Origin: Pseudomonadota bacterium
GTDB taxonomy: Bacteria > Myxococcota_A > Polyangia > Polyangiales > Polyangiaceae
Reading direction: 5' to 3'
Length of the DNA stretch: 64,000 nucleotides
Assembly (NCBI GenBank): GCA_023431345.1
Contig: JAEYWK010000174.1
Coordinates: forward strand, 15,541 to 79,540
How positions within the stretch are numbered: position 1 is the stretch's first letter; each line of letters starts with the position of its first letter. The position numbers and the translations under genes are program-made. The notes beneath the pieces were generated by a model. It made no database searches. It worked only from the letters and a program-made list of their open reading frames with translations, and was not told where the DNA came from. Below are positions 16,854 through 25,682 of the stretch, one piece after another.

Positions 16854-17534
16854 ATGACCGCTCCGCTCAAGATCCCAGCACCGGCGCGCATCCCGCGCGA
16901 CATGTCGAAGCTTGGTCCCGAGCTCAGCGTACCCCAGCTGCCGCTGTCGCACGACGAGAGCGACGACGCCACGCTGCTCTGGAAGGCGACCGGCCGCTCG
17001 GGGGCGGCACGGGGCAACGGCTTCTCCGCCCGGGCCGCCACGCCGTATGCGTTTCAAGCGGAGGACAGGGACGAGGATGCGACGTTCATCGCCAAGCCGG
17101 ACTTGAGCGATCCACGCCTGCGCCGTAGCGATCGCCCCCGCGCGCTGCTCGACGTAGCCCGTAGCATGGCGGCTCCGGCAGCTCCCGCGCCGACCGGCGA
17201 GCCGCGCGCGCCGACCGGCGAGCCGCGCGCGCCGTCTGCCGAGCCGCGCGCGCCGACCGCCGAGTCGTCCGAGTCGGCTCGCGAAGGGCACACGCAGTCG
17301 GCGGTCGTGCTGTCGCCGAGCTTGTCCGCGCCTTCCGATTGGGATGCGACGCCGCGCTCTTTGGTGCCGACGCTGCGTCCGCCGCGCGCGCGCCCGCCGG
17401 TGGCGCTGATGGTCGCGGCGGCGCTGTTGGCGGCCGCGGCCGCGGCGCTCATCGCCTCGAACCCCGAGCAATCGGCGGTGTTCGTCGAGCACCTGTACGC
17501 TCGAGGCGCGGCGCTCGTGGCTTCGATCCGCTGA
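16854..17534 (+). CDS. Membrane-anchored protein with Pro-rich heptad repeats
   Basis: 226 aa from the ATG at 16854, preceded by GGAGG with 5 bases spacing (16844-16848), a strong ribosome binding site; an ATG at 16824 lacks one. The first 125 residues are soluble and polar. Residues 112-140 hold a repeated PTGEPRA / PSAEPRA heptad, three and a half copies, coded by a 21-base tandem repeat. A single C-terminal hydrophobic segment (ARPPVALMVAAALLAAAAAA) ends in a short tail, so it is a probable C-terminally anchored inner-membrane protein with a cytoplasmic N-terminus. No catalytic motif or known family is recognised. Confidence 0.7.
   Translation: MTAPLKIPAPARIPRDMSKLGPELSVPQLPLSHDESDDATLLWKATGRSGAARGNGFSARAATPYAFQAEDRDEDATFIAKPDLSDPRLRRSDRPRALLDVARSMAAPAAPAPTGEPRAPTGEPRAPSAEPRAPTAESSESAREGHTQSAVVLSPSLSAPSDWDATPRSLVPTLRPPRARPPVALMVAAALLAAAAAALIASNPEQSAVFVEHLYARGAALVASIR
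17190..17273. repeat. 21-base tandem repeat coding a heptapeptide
   Basis: Two perfect copies of CCGACCGGCGAGCCGCGCG plus CG (17190-17210 and 17211-17231), a third with three changes (17232-17252) and a fourth diverged copy (17253-17273). The unit is a whole number of codons, so copy-number change would keep the frame; it codes the Pro/Glu/Arg linker of the membrane-anchored protein. Confidence 0.8.
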
Positions 17535-17597
17535 GCCAACCGTACCCAAATCTCCGCGCGCCGTTTCTCGCCTGGCCGGCTGGGGGCCTTGACGCCG

Positions 17598-18890
17598 CTA
17601 CGGTCCCAACGTGACGGAGCCGTCGTCGAGCGCCAACTCGTAGTAGCCGTGCGGATCCCACGGCAGGGCTGCGCCCTTTTGCTTCAGCGTGCCGCCGGTG
17701 ACCTTCACGCGCAGGTATTTGCCGGGTGGGAAGTGGTCAGGCAGCTTCCAGGTCCAGGTCTGCTCGCCGCCCGCGCTGGTTGGCATGACTTGAGAGAACG
17801 CCTTCTGACCGCGCCAGTAGGCGCCGATGTTGACCACGCTATCGATCCAAACGTCGCCCAGCGCCTTGGCCGCCGTCACGCTGCTGCTGAACTGATCGAA
17901 GGCGACTGGTTGATACGCGCCGTCGCTGCCGCCGCTGAAGCCGTGCACCAACACGACGCGCCACTTGCCTGCGCTGCGCGCGTCGTTGACTTGCGCGTCG
18001 AACGCTGCCTTCTGCGCGCCGGTCGGCGGAATGTAGCAAAACAAGGTGAACGGGTCGGTGTTGTCGTTGGGGCCGATCAGGCCATTGGCGACGCCGCGGT
18101 TGATCAGAAAGCGCGTTTTGGCGACGTTCGTGTAACCGGCGGCGCCGTTCGGAGCCGCCATCGTCCACACCTTGACCCCGAACCGACTTTCGATGAACTG
18201 GGTGGCGGCGTCGACGTCTTCCCCGGTCGCGTTGCTCGAGTGGCTCTTCGAATGGTTGCCGAGCTCATGGCCCGCGGCGGCGGCCTTGGCCCACACTGCG
18301 TTCGTCGACTCGCTCTTGCCCGTCTGCAGGTAGAATGTGAAGCGCACGCCCAGCGCGGCGAGCTGATCGTAATGCGAGATCTGTGACGAGTTCGAGTCGT
18401 CGAAGGTGTAACTCACCGCTGCCTTGAAGCCGGCCCAGTCCACCACCGTCAATCCGCCGGGCGCGCCGTTCGGCTTCGGGACGTTCGCGGGACCGGGCGG
18501 CACAGGCAGGCCCGATGCAGCGGCGGGCGCAGTGCCACCGCTGCCGCCACCTCCCACGCCTCCGCCTGCGCTCCCGCCGCCAGCTCCGGCAGCGCCGCCG
18601 CTTGCAGCGATGCCGCCAGCGCCGCCAGTAGCCGCGCCCGCCGCGCTGGTGCCGCCTCCCCCGGTGCCACCGTTGCCGGCGCCGCCGCCGCCTGCGCCGC
18701 CGCCGCCGCCGCCTGACGTCGGCTGTCCACCGCCGGCGATTCCGGAGCCTCCGGCCAGAGCGCCCGCGCCGCCGCTGGCGCTCTGTCCGCCGGCTTCGAC
18801 GCCGGGATCAGCCACGTTGACGGTGCACGCGACCGAGCCGAGGGCTAGCGCTAGCAGCCAGCTCGTTTGCGAGTCGCCAAGAATCGGCAT
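17598..18890 (-). CDS. Lipoprotein polysaccharide deacetylase (CE4/NodB)
   Basis: 430 aa from the ATG at 18890. The leader LLALALGSVAC ends in a lipobox. A 110-residue Gly/Ser/Ala spacer follows. The NodB domain starts AAVSYTFDDSNSSQ (Asp164/Asp165, the catalytic Asp and metal ligand) and continues RFTFYLQTGK and GHELGNHSKSH, giving the zinc-binding His213-x3-His217 pair, then RVVLVHGFSGG. The C-terminal 70 residues (TWTWKLPDHFPPGKYLRVKV) form an extra beta-rich part that could bind sugar. CE4 enzymes remove acetyl groups from xylan, chitin or peptidoglycan. It is next to the GH8 lipoprotein on the same strand; the stop of the GH8 gene is 46 bases upstream of this start, so an operon is likely. 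Confidence 0.88.
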   Translation of the reverse strand: MPILGDSQTSWLLALALGSVACTVNVADPGVEAGGQSASGGAGALAGGSGIAGGGQPTSGGGGGGAGGGGAGNGGTGGGGTSAAGAATGGAGGIAASGGAAGAGGGSAGGGVGGGGSGGTAPAAASGLPVPPGPANVPKPNGAPGGLTVVDWAGFKAAVSYTFDDSNSSQISHYDQLAALGVRFTFYLQTGKSESTNAVWAKAAAAGHELGNHSKSHSSNATGEDVDAATQFIESRFGVKVWTMAAPNGAAGYTNVAKTRFLINRGVANGLIGPNDNTDPFTLFCYIPPTGAQKAAFDAQVNDARSAGKWRVVLVHGFSGGSDGAYQPVAFDQFSSSVTAAKALGDVWIDSVVNIGAYWRGQKAFSQVMPTSAGGEQTWTWKLPDHFPPGKYLRVKVTGGTLKQKGAALPWDPHGYYELALDDGSVTLGP

Positions 18891-18936
18891 GCCGCTACAT
18901 TCCCGCGACCGGCCGGGTTGATCACCGATTTCGTGC

Positions 18937-20475
18937 TCAGAACGCGTAGTTGAACTTTCCGGCCACCGCGAGCAAGCCGAGGAGGTAGACGCTCTCCTGA
19001 TAGTAACGGTAGAGCCCGCTCTGCTGCGGCACGTTCCAGAGGTTGTCGACGTAGGTCTTGCGGTTCGCGGCCGTGGAGACGAGCGCACCCGCGGCCAGGG
19101 TGGCGGTGAGAGCGGTCGAGCCGCCGCCTGAGGGCATGCTGCCGTCGACGTGGAACAGCGCGTTCGTGACGTTGTTCGTCCCGAGGTGGCTGGTGAAGAA
19201 GGTGTGGTATTTTTCGATCTGCGTCTTCAACCCGGCGTCTTGACTGAACCAGGCGTAGTCGATGGCCATGTTCATGACGACGCGCCAAGCGTCGTACTTG
19301 AACTGGTCGTGGCCGTCGCCGGCCGAGCCGGTCGTGGGAGCGCCCGCGAAGGTGGCGTAGTCGGGGTGCAGACCGGTGGTGCCGTGGGCCGAGGTGACGA
19401 GGTACTTACGGCTCGTGGCCGCGACGCTCTTCCATTTGGCGGTGTCGGAGGCAGGGCCGAGTGACGCGAAAAGCTCGTAAAAACCCGGCAAGTGGTAGCT
19501 CGGATCGGTGAAGCCGTTCGAATTGCCGTAGGGCACGAACACCACCATGTTTTGCGTGGAGTGAATGATGGGGAAGCGGTTGTCGGCAGCGGTGTTGTGC
19601 AGCATCGCCGTCGCGATGTTGTCGGCTTCCTGCTTGTAGTTGACGGCGCCGGCGCTGCCCCAGCGCTGATCGGCGAGGTAGAGGGCGGCGGCGAAGTACT
19701 CGTCGCCATCGGGCGCCGGTACGGTAGTGGCTCCAAACGATACGCTGCTGCCGCTGACGGTGCCTTGCCAGCGGAAGTAGTACTTCCACGCGCTGGTCGG
19801 CGTGTTCGCCGGGTATTGCATGTGCGTCTTCGAGAACTTCCAGAGCTTGTCGAACTCCGCTTTCATGTCCATCTGGACGGCGATCATCATGCCGTACGAC
19901 ATGCCTTCGCTGCGGATGTCGTTCGAGTCGGCGGCCCAGATGAACGCCATCGACGGGTCGTTCGGGAGCTCGTAGTAGCAACGGTAGCCAGTGCCCTCGG
20001 TGGGTGTCGTGGCTTCTCCCGTGCCCACGCCGAAGAAGCGTTTGACCGCGGTGCTCACCTTTTCATCGACTTCTTGCTGGGTTTTTCCAGACAGCTCGGT
20101 AAATAGGTTTTTGGTGCCGTTGCCGTTGCCGGAGCCGCCGGTCGCGCCGGTGCCGCCCGTCGCGCTGGTGCCGCCCGCACCGCTGTCACCGCCCGCGCTC
20201 GTCGTGCCAGCTGCGGCGCCCGCGCCGCCCGTCGCGTCGCTGCCGGCCGCACCAGCGACGCCGCTGCCGCCAACGCCGCTGCCGGCGACGCCCCCAGATG
20301 GTGAACCCGCGTTCGCCCCGCCGCTGCTGCCGCCCGAGCCATTGCCGGCGCCGGCGTTAGCGGCCCCGCCCTGATTCGCGCTGGGATCCCCCTCGCTCGG
20401 CCCACACGCCGTGACGAGCACGACGAGAGAAACCGTTATCAACCCGCGCAGCGACCCATTGAGATTCATAGCCAT
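18937..20475 (-). CDS. Lipoprotein glycoside hydrolase family 8
   Basis: 512 aa; the ATG at 20475 is followed by a second ATG at 20469 that has a GGA slightly better placed, so the start may be two codons later. The leader SLVVLVTACG gives the lipobox cysteine (residue 24). Residues 25-120 are a Gly/Ala/Ser spacer. The GH8 catalytic part shows DIRSEGMSYGMMIAV (Glu190, the proton donor), FRWQGTV, and APDGDEYFAAALYLA (the base Asp), and many (alpha/alpha) barrel helices to LYRYYQESVYLLGLLAV. GH8 enzymes cut xylan, beta-glucan or chitosan; with acetyl esterases nearby, xylan is a reasonable guess. Divergent from the PEBP-like gene at 20615. Confidence 0.9.
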   Translation of the reverse strand: MAMNLNGSLRGLITVSLVVLVTACGPSEGDPSANQGGAANAGAGNGSGGSSGGANAGSPSGGVAGSGVGGSGVAGAAGSDATGGAGAAAGTTSAGGDSGAGGTSATGGTGATGGSGNGNGTKNLFTELSGKTQQEVDEKVSTAVKRFFGVGTGEATTPTEGTGYRCYYELPNDPSMAFIWAADSNDIRSEGMSYGMMIAVQMDMKAEFDKLWKFSKTHMQYPANTPTSAWKYYFRWQGTVSGSSVSFGATTVPAPDGDEYFAAALYLADQRWGSAGAVNYKQEADNIATAMLHNTAADNRFPIIHSTQNMVVFVPYGNSNGFTDPSYHLPGFYELFASLGPASDTAKWKSVAATSRKYLVTSAHGTTGLHPDYATFAGAPTTGSAGDGHDQFKYDAWRVVMNMAIDYAWFSQDAGLKTQIEKYHTFFTSHLGTNNVTNALFHVDGSMPSGGGSTALTATLAAGALVSTAANRKTYVDNLWNVPQQSGLYRYYQESVYLLGLLAVAGKFNYAF

Positions 20476-20614
20476 TCCGGTGCCGAGCGCTCACTGACGT
20501 GTCGTCTGCGCTCGTGCACTGCGCGTAGCGCGTGGAGCGAAGTCGCGCAACGTGAGATCCGTGATTCGAAAAATAGTTGAGCCGTCTCGACGGCTTCTGC
20601 ACTCCGCTCGCCAC

Positions 20615-21460
20615 ATGCGCGTCCGTGTGTCGTCGCGAGTGATCCTCGCGGGCTTCCTGTTGAGTCTTTACAGCGGCTGCTCGAGTAGCGACGACCCGAG
20701 CGGTAGCCCCGACACGGCGGGGGCGGGGGCTGCCACGGCCGGCAGCGCCGGCCAGACGAGCGGGGGCGGTGGGGCGAGCGGCGGTGGCGGGGCGAGCGGC
20801 ACCGGAGCGATGAATGGCGGAAGCGGCGGCGACGGCCAGGCCGGCGCGAGCGCGGGCAGCGGTGGCAGCGCAGCCGGGCAAGGCGGCGCGGGCGGCAACG
20901 GGGGCGCAGCTACCGCTGGAGCGAGCGGCGGCGGAGTCAGTGGCGGTAGCGCGGGCGGCGGCGCCGGTAGCTTCACGCTCACGAGCCCCGAGCTCAGCGA
21001 AGGCGCGACGTTCGCGGGCAAACACACCTGCTCGGCGGCTGGCTTCGAAGGCAGCCTCGCGCCCGAGCTGAAATGGACGGCCGGGCCGGCGGGCACGAAG
21101 AGCTACGCGATCACGTTCATCGACGTCACCCTCGTCGGAGGCACGCCCCCGAGTGACCTCGGGTATCACTGGGTGCTGTGGAACATTCCCGCGGATGAGC
21201 TGAGCCTACCGGCGGGCTTCAAAGACGCGGCCAGCATCGGCGCCACGCAGAACCGCGCCTACCTCGGGCCGTGCCCGAACTTCGGCGGCGGTAGCGAGAC
21301 GCACACCTACGAGCTCAAGGTGTACGCGCTCGCCACGGGCACCCTCACCGTCACGCCCGCTACCGGCACGGGCGCGGTGAAAGACGCGGCCGCCAAGCTC
21401 GAAGCCAGTCACCTCGCGGTCGCCACGCTGAGCGGAAAATCCAGCGCTGCACCGCCGTGA
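20615..21460 (+). CDS. Lipoprotein of the YbhB/YbcL (PEBP) family
   Basis: 281 aa from the ATG at 20615; a GTG at 20552 would only add a basic leader. The signal peptide ILAGFLLSLYSGC ends in a lipobox. About 110 residues of Gly/Ala/Ser spacer precede the PEBP fold: SFTLTSPELSEGATFAGKHT, PELKWTAGPAGTKSYAITF, YHWVLWNIPAD, and AYLGPCPNFGGGSETHTYEL, which carry the ligand-pocket blocks of the family. The bacterial members have no firmly known role. The same lipobox-plus-spacer architecture as the neighbouring hydrolases suggests display at the cell surface. It is convergent with the FGE-like gene, 14 bases apart. Confidence 0.85.
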   Translation: MRVRVSSRVILAGFLLSLYSGCSSSDDPSGSPDTAGAGAATAGSAGQTSGGGGASGGGGASGTGAMNGGSGGDGQAGASAGSGGSAAGQGGAGGNGGAATAGASGGGVSGGSAGGGAGSFTLTSPELSEGATFAGKHTCSAAGFEGSLAPELKWTAGPAGTKSYAITFIDVTLVGGTPPSDLGYHWVLWNIPADELSLPAGFKDAASIGATQNRAYLGPCPNFGGGSETHTYELKVYALATGTLTVTPATGTGAVKDAAAKLEASHLAVATLSGKSSAAPP

Positions 21461-21474
21461 TCGACGCGCCGCCG

Positions 21475-22359
21475 TCACGGCGACGGATTGGGTTCTTGCA
21501 CGCAGCGGATGCCGAGGAAGGCGCAGCGGTAGGTCAGACCGAAGCCGCCGACGCGCGAGTTCTTCACGAGCGCCGGCGCCCCGTCGCGCCAGCTGCCACC
21601 CCGCGCGATGCGAACGTCGCTGTGCGCATCGTTCTCGGTCGTCGTAAACTCCAGCACGTTGCCCGACATGTCTTTCAAGCCGTGGGCGCTGTCCCCGGCG
21701 GGGTGGCTGCCGACCTGGCACGCCATGCTCTGCTTCTGCGCGCCCGCCCAGCACAGCTGATCTTTCGGCGGCGCGTCGCCCCACGGGAACGGTCGTGCCT
21801 CGGCGCCGCCGCGCGCAGCCCACTCCCACTCGGCGATCGTCGGTAGCCGCTTCTGGCGATACTCGCAGTAGGCGCTGGCCTGCGCGAAATCGACGCACAC
21901 CATGGGGTAGTCCAGCGTCTCGGGCTTGCCAAAGGTCGATTGGGCGGCGCAATCCACGTGATGGGTGGTGCAGGCTCCGGCGTCGGCGCACTCGGCGTAC
22001 GCTCGAGCGGTCGTCTCGGTCGTATCGACGCACAGGTCGGGCGCCGTGACGCGTCGAGGGCTCCACGGTGGCTTGAACTCACCGCCCGCGACGAAGGTCA
22101 TTTCGTCGGGGCAGCGTGCGGGCGGCTCCGCGGGCGCCGATGGCGGCGCGGGCGCCGCTGGGGTCGCGAGTGACGCCGACGCTGATGGTGCCGTGGAGGG
22201 CGCAGCGCTCGCGAGCGGCGCCGGCGTCGACGTGACGGCGCTGTCGGCGCTTTCCACGCGCGCGGGTGTCGCGACCGTGGTCGGCGCGTTGGGTGAGCCG
22301 CAAGCCAAGTGCGAAAGCAGGGCGAGCAGAAGCAACGAGGTGAGCGGAGCGGCGCGCAT
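21475..22359 (-). CDS. Lipoprotein with formylglycine-generating-enzyme-like (SUMF1) domain
   Basis: 294 aa. The leader LLLALLSHLACG gives a lipobox; residues 25-85 are an Ala/Pro/Ser linker. From about 90 the FGE-sulfatase fold is clear: FVAGGEFKPPW, VDTTETTARAYAECADAG, LDYPMVCVDFAQASAYCEY, RLPTIAEWEWAARGG, DMSGNVLEFTTTEND, ARGGSWRDGAP and the end YRCAFLGIRC. True FGE oxidises a sulfatase cysteine, but most bacterial SUMF1-domain lipoproteins have other or unknown roles and I would not call this one FGE. It is the last gene of a minus-strand run that carries two c-type cytochrome lipoproteins; its start is 12 bases after the previous stop. Confidence 0.82.
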   Translation of the reverse strand: MRAAPLTSLLLLALLSHLACGSPNAPTTVATPARVESADSAVTSTPAPLASAAPSTAPSASASLATPAAPAPPSAPAEPPARCPDEMTFVAGGEFKPPWSPRRVTAPDLCVDTTETTARAYAECADAGACTTHHVDCAAQSTFGKPETLDYPMVCVDFAQASAYCEYRQKRLPTIAEWEWAARGGAEARPFPWGDAPPKDQLCWAGAQKQSMACQVGSHPAGDSAHGLKDMSGNVLEFTTTENDAHSDVRIARGGSWRDGAPALVKNSRVGGFGLTYRCAFLGIRCVQEPNPSP

Positions 22360-22371
22360 GATCGGGTTCCT

Positions 22372-22902
22372 TCAGTGGTTGACGCGAGGGTGAGTCTTGG
22401 TCGCGACCGGCTCGTGCAGCGCGTCGGTGACGGTGATGCGCGGCTCTTCCCCGGAGAGCCAGTGACTCTGCACCACGAGCGCCGGCACCACCGTGAGCGG
22501 ACCGTCGTAGCCGGGGCCCAGAGTCCAGAACATGAACACGCGCCGTTCCCCGGGCCTCACCGGAAACGTCAGCTCTCCGGCGCCCGGCACACGATCGACG
22601 CCGGGCGGCTCGATGGCATAGCGCACGTCGCTGCGGGTGCCGCCGAGCTGGGTGATGGCCGCCGTCTTCAGCTGGGGACAGCGCACGCGGAGCCACTCCG
22701 CGATCAGCCGGTACTCGCAGCTGAGGGCCTTCTCGCCCTGGATGGTGCCGAAGCCCACCTGCGTCACTGCTTGCCAGGCAGCGACGGGTGGCGCCGGAGT
22801 GCGATCCGTGGGCCAGGGGCTGCGCGCCTCCGTTGCTGCGCCGTCGGCGAGGCGCGTCAATGAGCAGAGTGAGGTCGCTGCGATGAGGAGTGAGGTCTTC
22901 AT
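22372..22902 (-). CDS. Small secreted protein in a cytochrome operon, unknown function
   Basis: 176 aa. The N-terminus (MKTSLLIAATSLCSLTRLAD) looks like a Sec signal peptide, cleaved near DGAATEA. The mature part has two cysteines (SCEYRLIAEWLRVRCPQ) that could pair, and beta-strand-like segments (ERRVFMFWTLGPGYDGPLTV). No family is recognised. It starts 6 bases after the stop of the di-haem lipoprotein and is followed after 12 bases by the FGE-like lipoprotein, so it is very likely translated from the same messenger and may be an accessory of that system. Confidence 0.75.
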   Translation of the reverse strand: MKTSLLIAATSLCSLTRLADGAATEARSPWPTDRTPAPPVAAWQAVTQVGFGTIQGEKALSCEYRLIAEWLRVRCPQLKTAAITQLGGTRSDVRYAIEPPGVDRVPGAGELTFPVRPGERRVFMFWTLGPGYDGPLTVVPALVVQSHWLSGEEPRITVTDALHEPVATKTHPRVNH

Positions 22903-22908
22903 GACATC

Positions 22909-24999
22909 TTACAGCGTCTTCAAGAACGCGACGAGATCGGCTCGCTCTGCCGCGCTGAGCTGCGCGGTCTTGCCCATGCGAACGCCGTTTCTTTCGATCA
23001 GCTGCTCGAGCGTGGCCGCGCTGCCATCGTGAAAGTACGGCGCTCGCCCAGCGAGGAACGACAGCGACGGGATCTTGAATTTGGTGTCGGGCTCGGCGTC
23101 GAAGCCCGCGCGCGGCGGTAGTGGTGGTAGCGGGTAGGCTTGGCGAGTCGTATAGCTCGTCGCGGGGACGTGGCATTCGGCGCAGCCCACGGCCTTGCTC
23201 ACGAACAGCGCCTGCCCCCGCCGCACCGACTCGCGCTCTTCATCCGTCGCGCCTTCGGCGCTCGGCAGAGCTGGCGGAACCAGCCCGCGCCGCAGGAAGT
23301 CAGCCAGCGCCTTGGCGCGCGTCTCGACCTCTTCGACAGGACGCGCGGGCACGGCGCCCCAGCGGTGCAGACCGAACCCGCGCGCCTCGCGATCGCGGAT
23401 CGTCGGGCTCTCGGCGTGCCAGCCGTAAGGGCCTTCCGCGTCGACGCGGCCGGCGAGCATCGGCGTCCGGCGCGGAAAGCCCTGAGTGTGGGCCTCGGGC
23501 GGGATGTTGTGGGCCGCGCCGACGAACGTGGTGGTGTCGCCGTCCTCGGTCGTGAAGGTGGCTTCGTGCCAAACGTGCCCGTCGTCGCGACCCTCTGGGT
23601 GACACCCCGAGCACGCCAGCCCGCCGCTCGTGACGTGATCGGTCGAGTTGTAGAAGAGCTTGCGACCGGTGGCGCCGCCTGGACCGAGCGCGTCCGCCGC
23701 GAGCGCCAGTCGAGCGCGCGAGCTCGCTCCCGCTGCCGGCGGACTTCCACGTTCGTCGAGCGGGAGACGAACGACGTCGTTCGTCGAGCGGCAATAGACG
23801 TAGAGCGTGCTCTCGTCGCGAGTGAGCGCGAGCCCTGCGGGCGCGCCGCCCTCCATCGGAACGTGGATGGTCGGGTGGTAATTTGCGCCCACCGCGTACG
23901 AACGCAGCACCGCGAGCGTCGGATCGACCGCGAAGGCGTCGAGCTCGGCGACGCGGTCGTCGCCTTCGCCCGCGACCAACAACGTGTGGCTGCGCTTGCG
24001 ATAGACGAGGGCGCGCGGCTGCGTGAACGGCGTGAGGCTGCTCCCGACCAAGTCCGCATCCCCGCCAGAAATCAGCTCTTGCGCCAGCTGTGAGCGCGCT
24101 CCCGGCGGTCGCTCGGTGCCCGGTGGAGCCAGCGGCTCGCGCGTAGCCGTCAGCCAAACGTCCACGGTGCCGGCGCCGAACCAAGCGTTCTTCCCGCGCG
24201 CACCGAGCGCGTGGCGCGCCGCGAACAGCCGCTGCTGTCCCTCGTCGAAGGCGAGCGCGTAGCCGAGCGAGGCGCTGAGCTTCGCTCCCGCAGCGCGCAG
24301 CGGCGAGGCCGGTAGCTCGACCCTGACGGGCGCTACGCGCTCCGCGTCGAGGTCGAGCTCGGTGAGCGCGGCGCCGACGAGATGGCTCACGTACGCACGG
24401 CCGGTAGAGCTAATCACGACGCCGCGCGGCTCGCGGCGCAGCGGCAGCGACCACGACACTTTCATCGCCTCCAAGTCCACGAGCGAGGCTCGGCTGCTCC
24501 AAGCGCTGGTGATCAGCGCGCGCTTGACGTCGGGCGTGAGCGCGATGCCCCATGCATCGTCGGGTAAGACGACGCGAGCGCGCTCCTCGACGCGCTCGCC
24601 CGTCGCTTCACCCACCCAGAGCAGGCTCGGTCGACGGATGGTAACGAACAGCCGTGAACCGGTGACTACGATCTGCGCCGGCGCGCCTGGCAGGGCCACG
24701 CTGCTCGAGCTGGCTTCCGTCAGCGGGAGCGGGGTGACCCGCAGCGCTTGGTGGTCTTCGTCGACGACGAACAAGCGGCTCTCGTCCGGTGAGAGCGCGA
24801 GCGCCGCGCCCGTCAGCGTGTGGGCGGGCAGGTCGGGCGTCGGCGCGGGAGCGGAGCTGGAGCTGGCGTTGGGGAGTGGAGAGCCATTGACGACGCTGGC
24901 GGATGTTGCGGGCGCTGTAGCGTCGTCACGCTCGCAGCGGCACGACACCGCGAGCAGGCAGGCGAGGGCAGTCATCACCGCGAGCGCTCGAACGCGCAT
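22909..24999 (-). CDS. Lipoprotein with propeller domain and di-haem cytochrome c peroxidase-like domain
   Basis: 696 aa. The leader ends LACLLAVSC, a lipobox (Cys20). Residues 60-420 read as YVTN-type propeller blades (LALSPDESRLFVVDEDHQAL, ALTRDESTLYVYCRSTNDVV). The C-terminal 250 residues carry two CxxCH haem sites: GGLACSGCHPEG and AVGCAECHVP, with the peroxidase-like PSLSFLAGRAPYFHDGSAAT and ending AAERADLVAFLKTL. The family (MauG/CcpA superfamily) includes di-haem peroxidases and oxygenases; the distal-Met and Tyr ligand pattern cannot be settled by eye. It starts 3 bases after the stop of the tri-haem lipoprotein, so electron transfer between the two is likely. Site: outer face of the inner membrane, or outer membrane. 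Confidence 0.88.
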   Translation of the reverse strand: MRVRALAVMTALACLLAVSCRCERDDATAPATSASVVNGSPLPNASSSSAPAPTPDLPAHTLTGAALALSPDESRLFVVDEDHQALRVTPLPLTEASSSSVALPGAPAQIVVTGSRLFVTIRRPSLLWVGEATGERVEERARVVLPDDAWGIALTPDVKRALITSAWSSRASLVDLEAMKVSWSLPLRREPRGVVISSTGRAYVSHLVGAALTELDLDAERVAPVRVELPASPLRAAGAKLSASLGYALAFDEGQQRLFAARHALGARGKNAWFGAGTVDVWLTATREPLAPPGTERPPGARSQLAQELISGGDADLVGSSLTPFTQPRALVYRKRSHTLLVAGEGDDRVAELDAFAVDPTLAVLRSYAVGANYHPTIHVPMEGGAPAGLALTRDESTLYVYCRSTNDVVRLPLDERGSPPAAGASSRARLALAADALGPGGATGRKLFYNSTDHVTSGGLACSGCHPEGRDDGHVWHEATFTTEDGDTTTFVGAAHNIPPEAHTQGFPRRTPMLAGRVDAEGPYGWHAESPTIRDREARGFGLHRWGAVPARPVEEVETRAKALADFLRRGLVPPALPSAEGATDEERESVRRGQALFVSKAVGCAECHVPATSYTTRQAYPLPPLPPRAGFDAEPDTKFKIPSLSFLAGRAPYFHDGSAATLEQLIERNGVRMGKTAQLSAAERADLVAFLKTL

Positions 25000-25002
25000 G
25001 CC

Positions 25003-25647
25003 TCAGCCCTTCACTCCCCAGCGCCGCTCGAACACGTGCGGCTCGAAGGGTGTGCCGTGACACGTCTCGCACGTGACCTTGCCTGCGCTCGTCGCCAGCC
25101 GAGCCGCGAATTGTTCTTTCATGAACGCGCTCACTCCGGCACGGTCTGCGCGGTGCAAGGTGGCTGCGCTGCCTTGGTGGCACGAGTCGCAGAACAACTG
25201 CTTGCCGTCGAGCCGTAGCGGCGCGGTGAAATCGTTCCACATGTGGCGCGTCAGCTGCTTGGCAGCGGTCTCGGCGGCGTAGTCTCGCTCGCTCACGTGG
25301 CAGCCAGTGCACGTCGTGCCCAGCGCCTTCGTGAACGCCTCCATCACGGGCAAACGCTGACGGGCGCTGAGCTCTTCCAGTCGCGGGTAGGCGCCTGGCT
25401 CGAGGCCTGCCAGCTCGAGCTCCCCGAGCAGCGCGCTATCGAGCAACGGTCGATGGCGGTCGGCGGGCGTCGTCGGCCGAGTCACAGCTGAAGCGACGGT
25501 GGCAAGCGGGAGCGCCGCGGCCCGCGGCGAGGCCACGCTGGCCGCCCGCGGCTCGGCCGCGCGGGCGGGCTCCGTTGCCTTCGCGGCGCATCCCAGCGCT
25601 CCCAACGATAAAGTGCACGCCCCCAGCGCTCGTCCGATCCACCGCAT
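25003..25647 (-). CDS. Tri-haem c-type cytochrome lipoprotein
   Basis: 214 aa from the ATG at 25647; the frame upstream opens only at a TTG (25686). The leader LGALGC provides a lipobox. After an Ala/Pro linker there are three CxxCH haem-binding sites: TTCTGCHVSER, LFCDSCHQGSAATLH and VTCETCHGTPFEP, separated by 40-55 residues, so three covalently bound haems. Multi-haem lipoproteins of this kind pass electrons in the periplasm or at the surface. It is the second gene of the minus-strand run; the next gene (24999) is the propeller/di-haem lipoprotein. Confidence 0.88.
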   Translation of the reverse strand: MRWIGRALGACTLSLGALGCAAKATEPARAAEPRAASVASPRAAALPLATVASAVTRPTTPADRHRPLLDSALLGELELAGLEPGAYPRLEELSARQRLPVMEAFTKALGTTCTGCHVSERDYAAETAAKQLTRHMWNDFTAPLRLDGKQLFCDSCHQGSAATLHRADRAGVSAFMKEQFAARLATSAGKVTCETCHGTPFEPHVFERRWGVKG

Positions 25648-25682
25648 CGAGGTGGGCACGATTTCCCGAGTAGCGGCGGCCG

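Noticed and set aside
18424..18921. Proline-rich plus-strand frame opposite the deacetylase
   Set aside because: Almost pure Pro/Ala, an antisense reading of the GGx-repeat spacer. The same holds for 1398-1661, 2791-3075 and 19991-20374.
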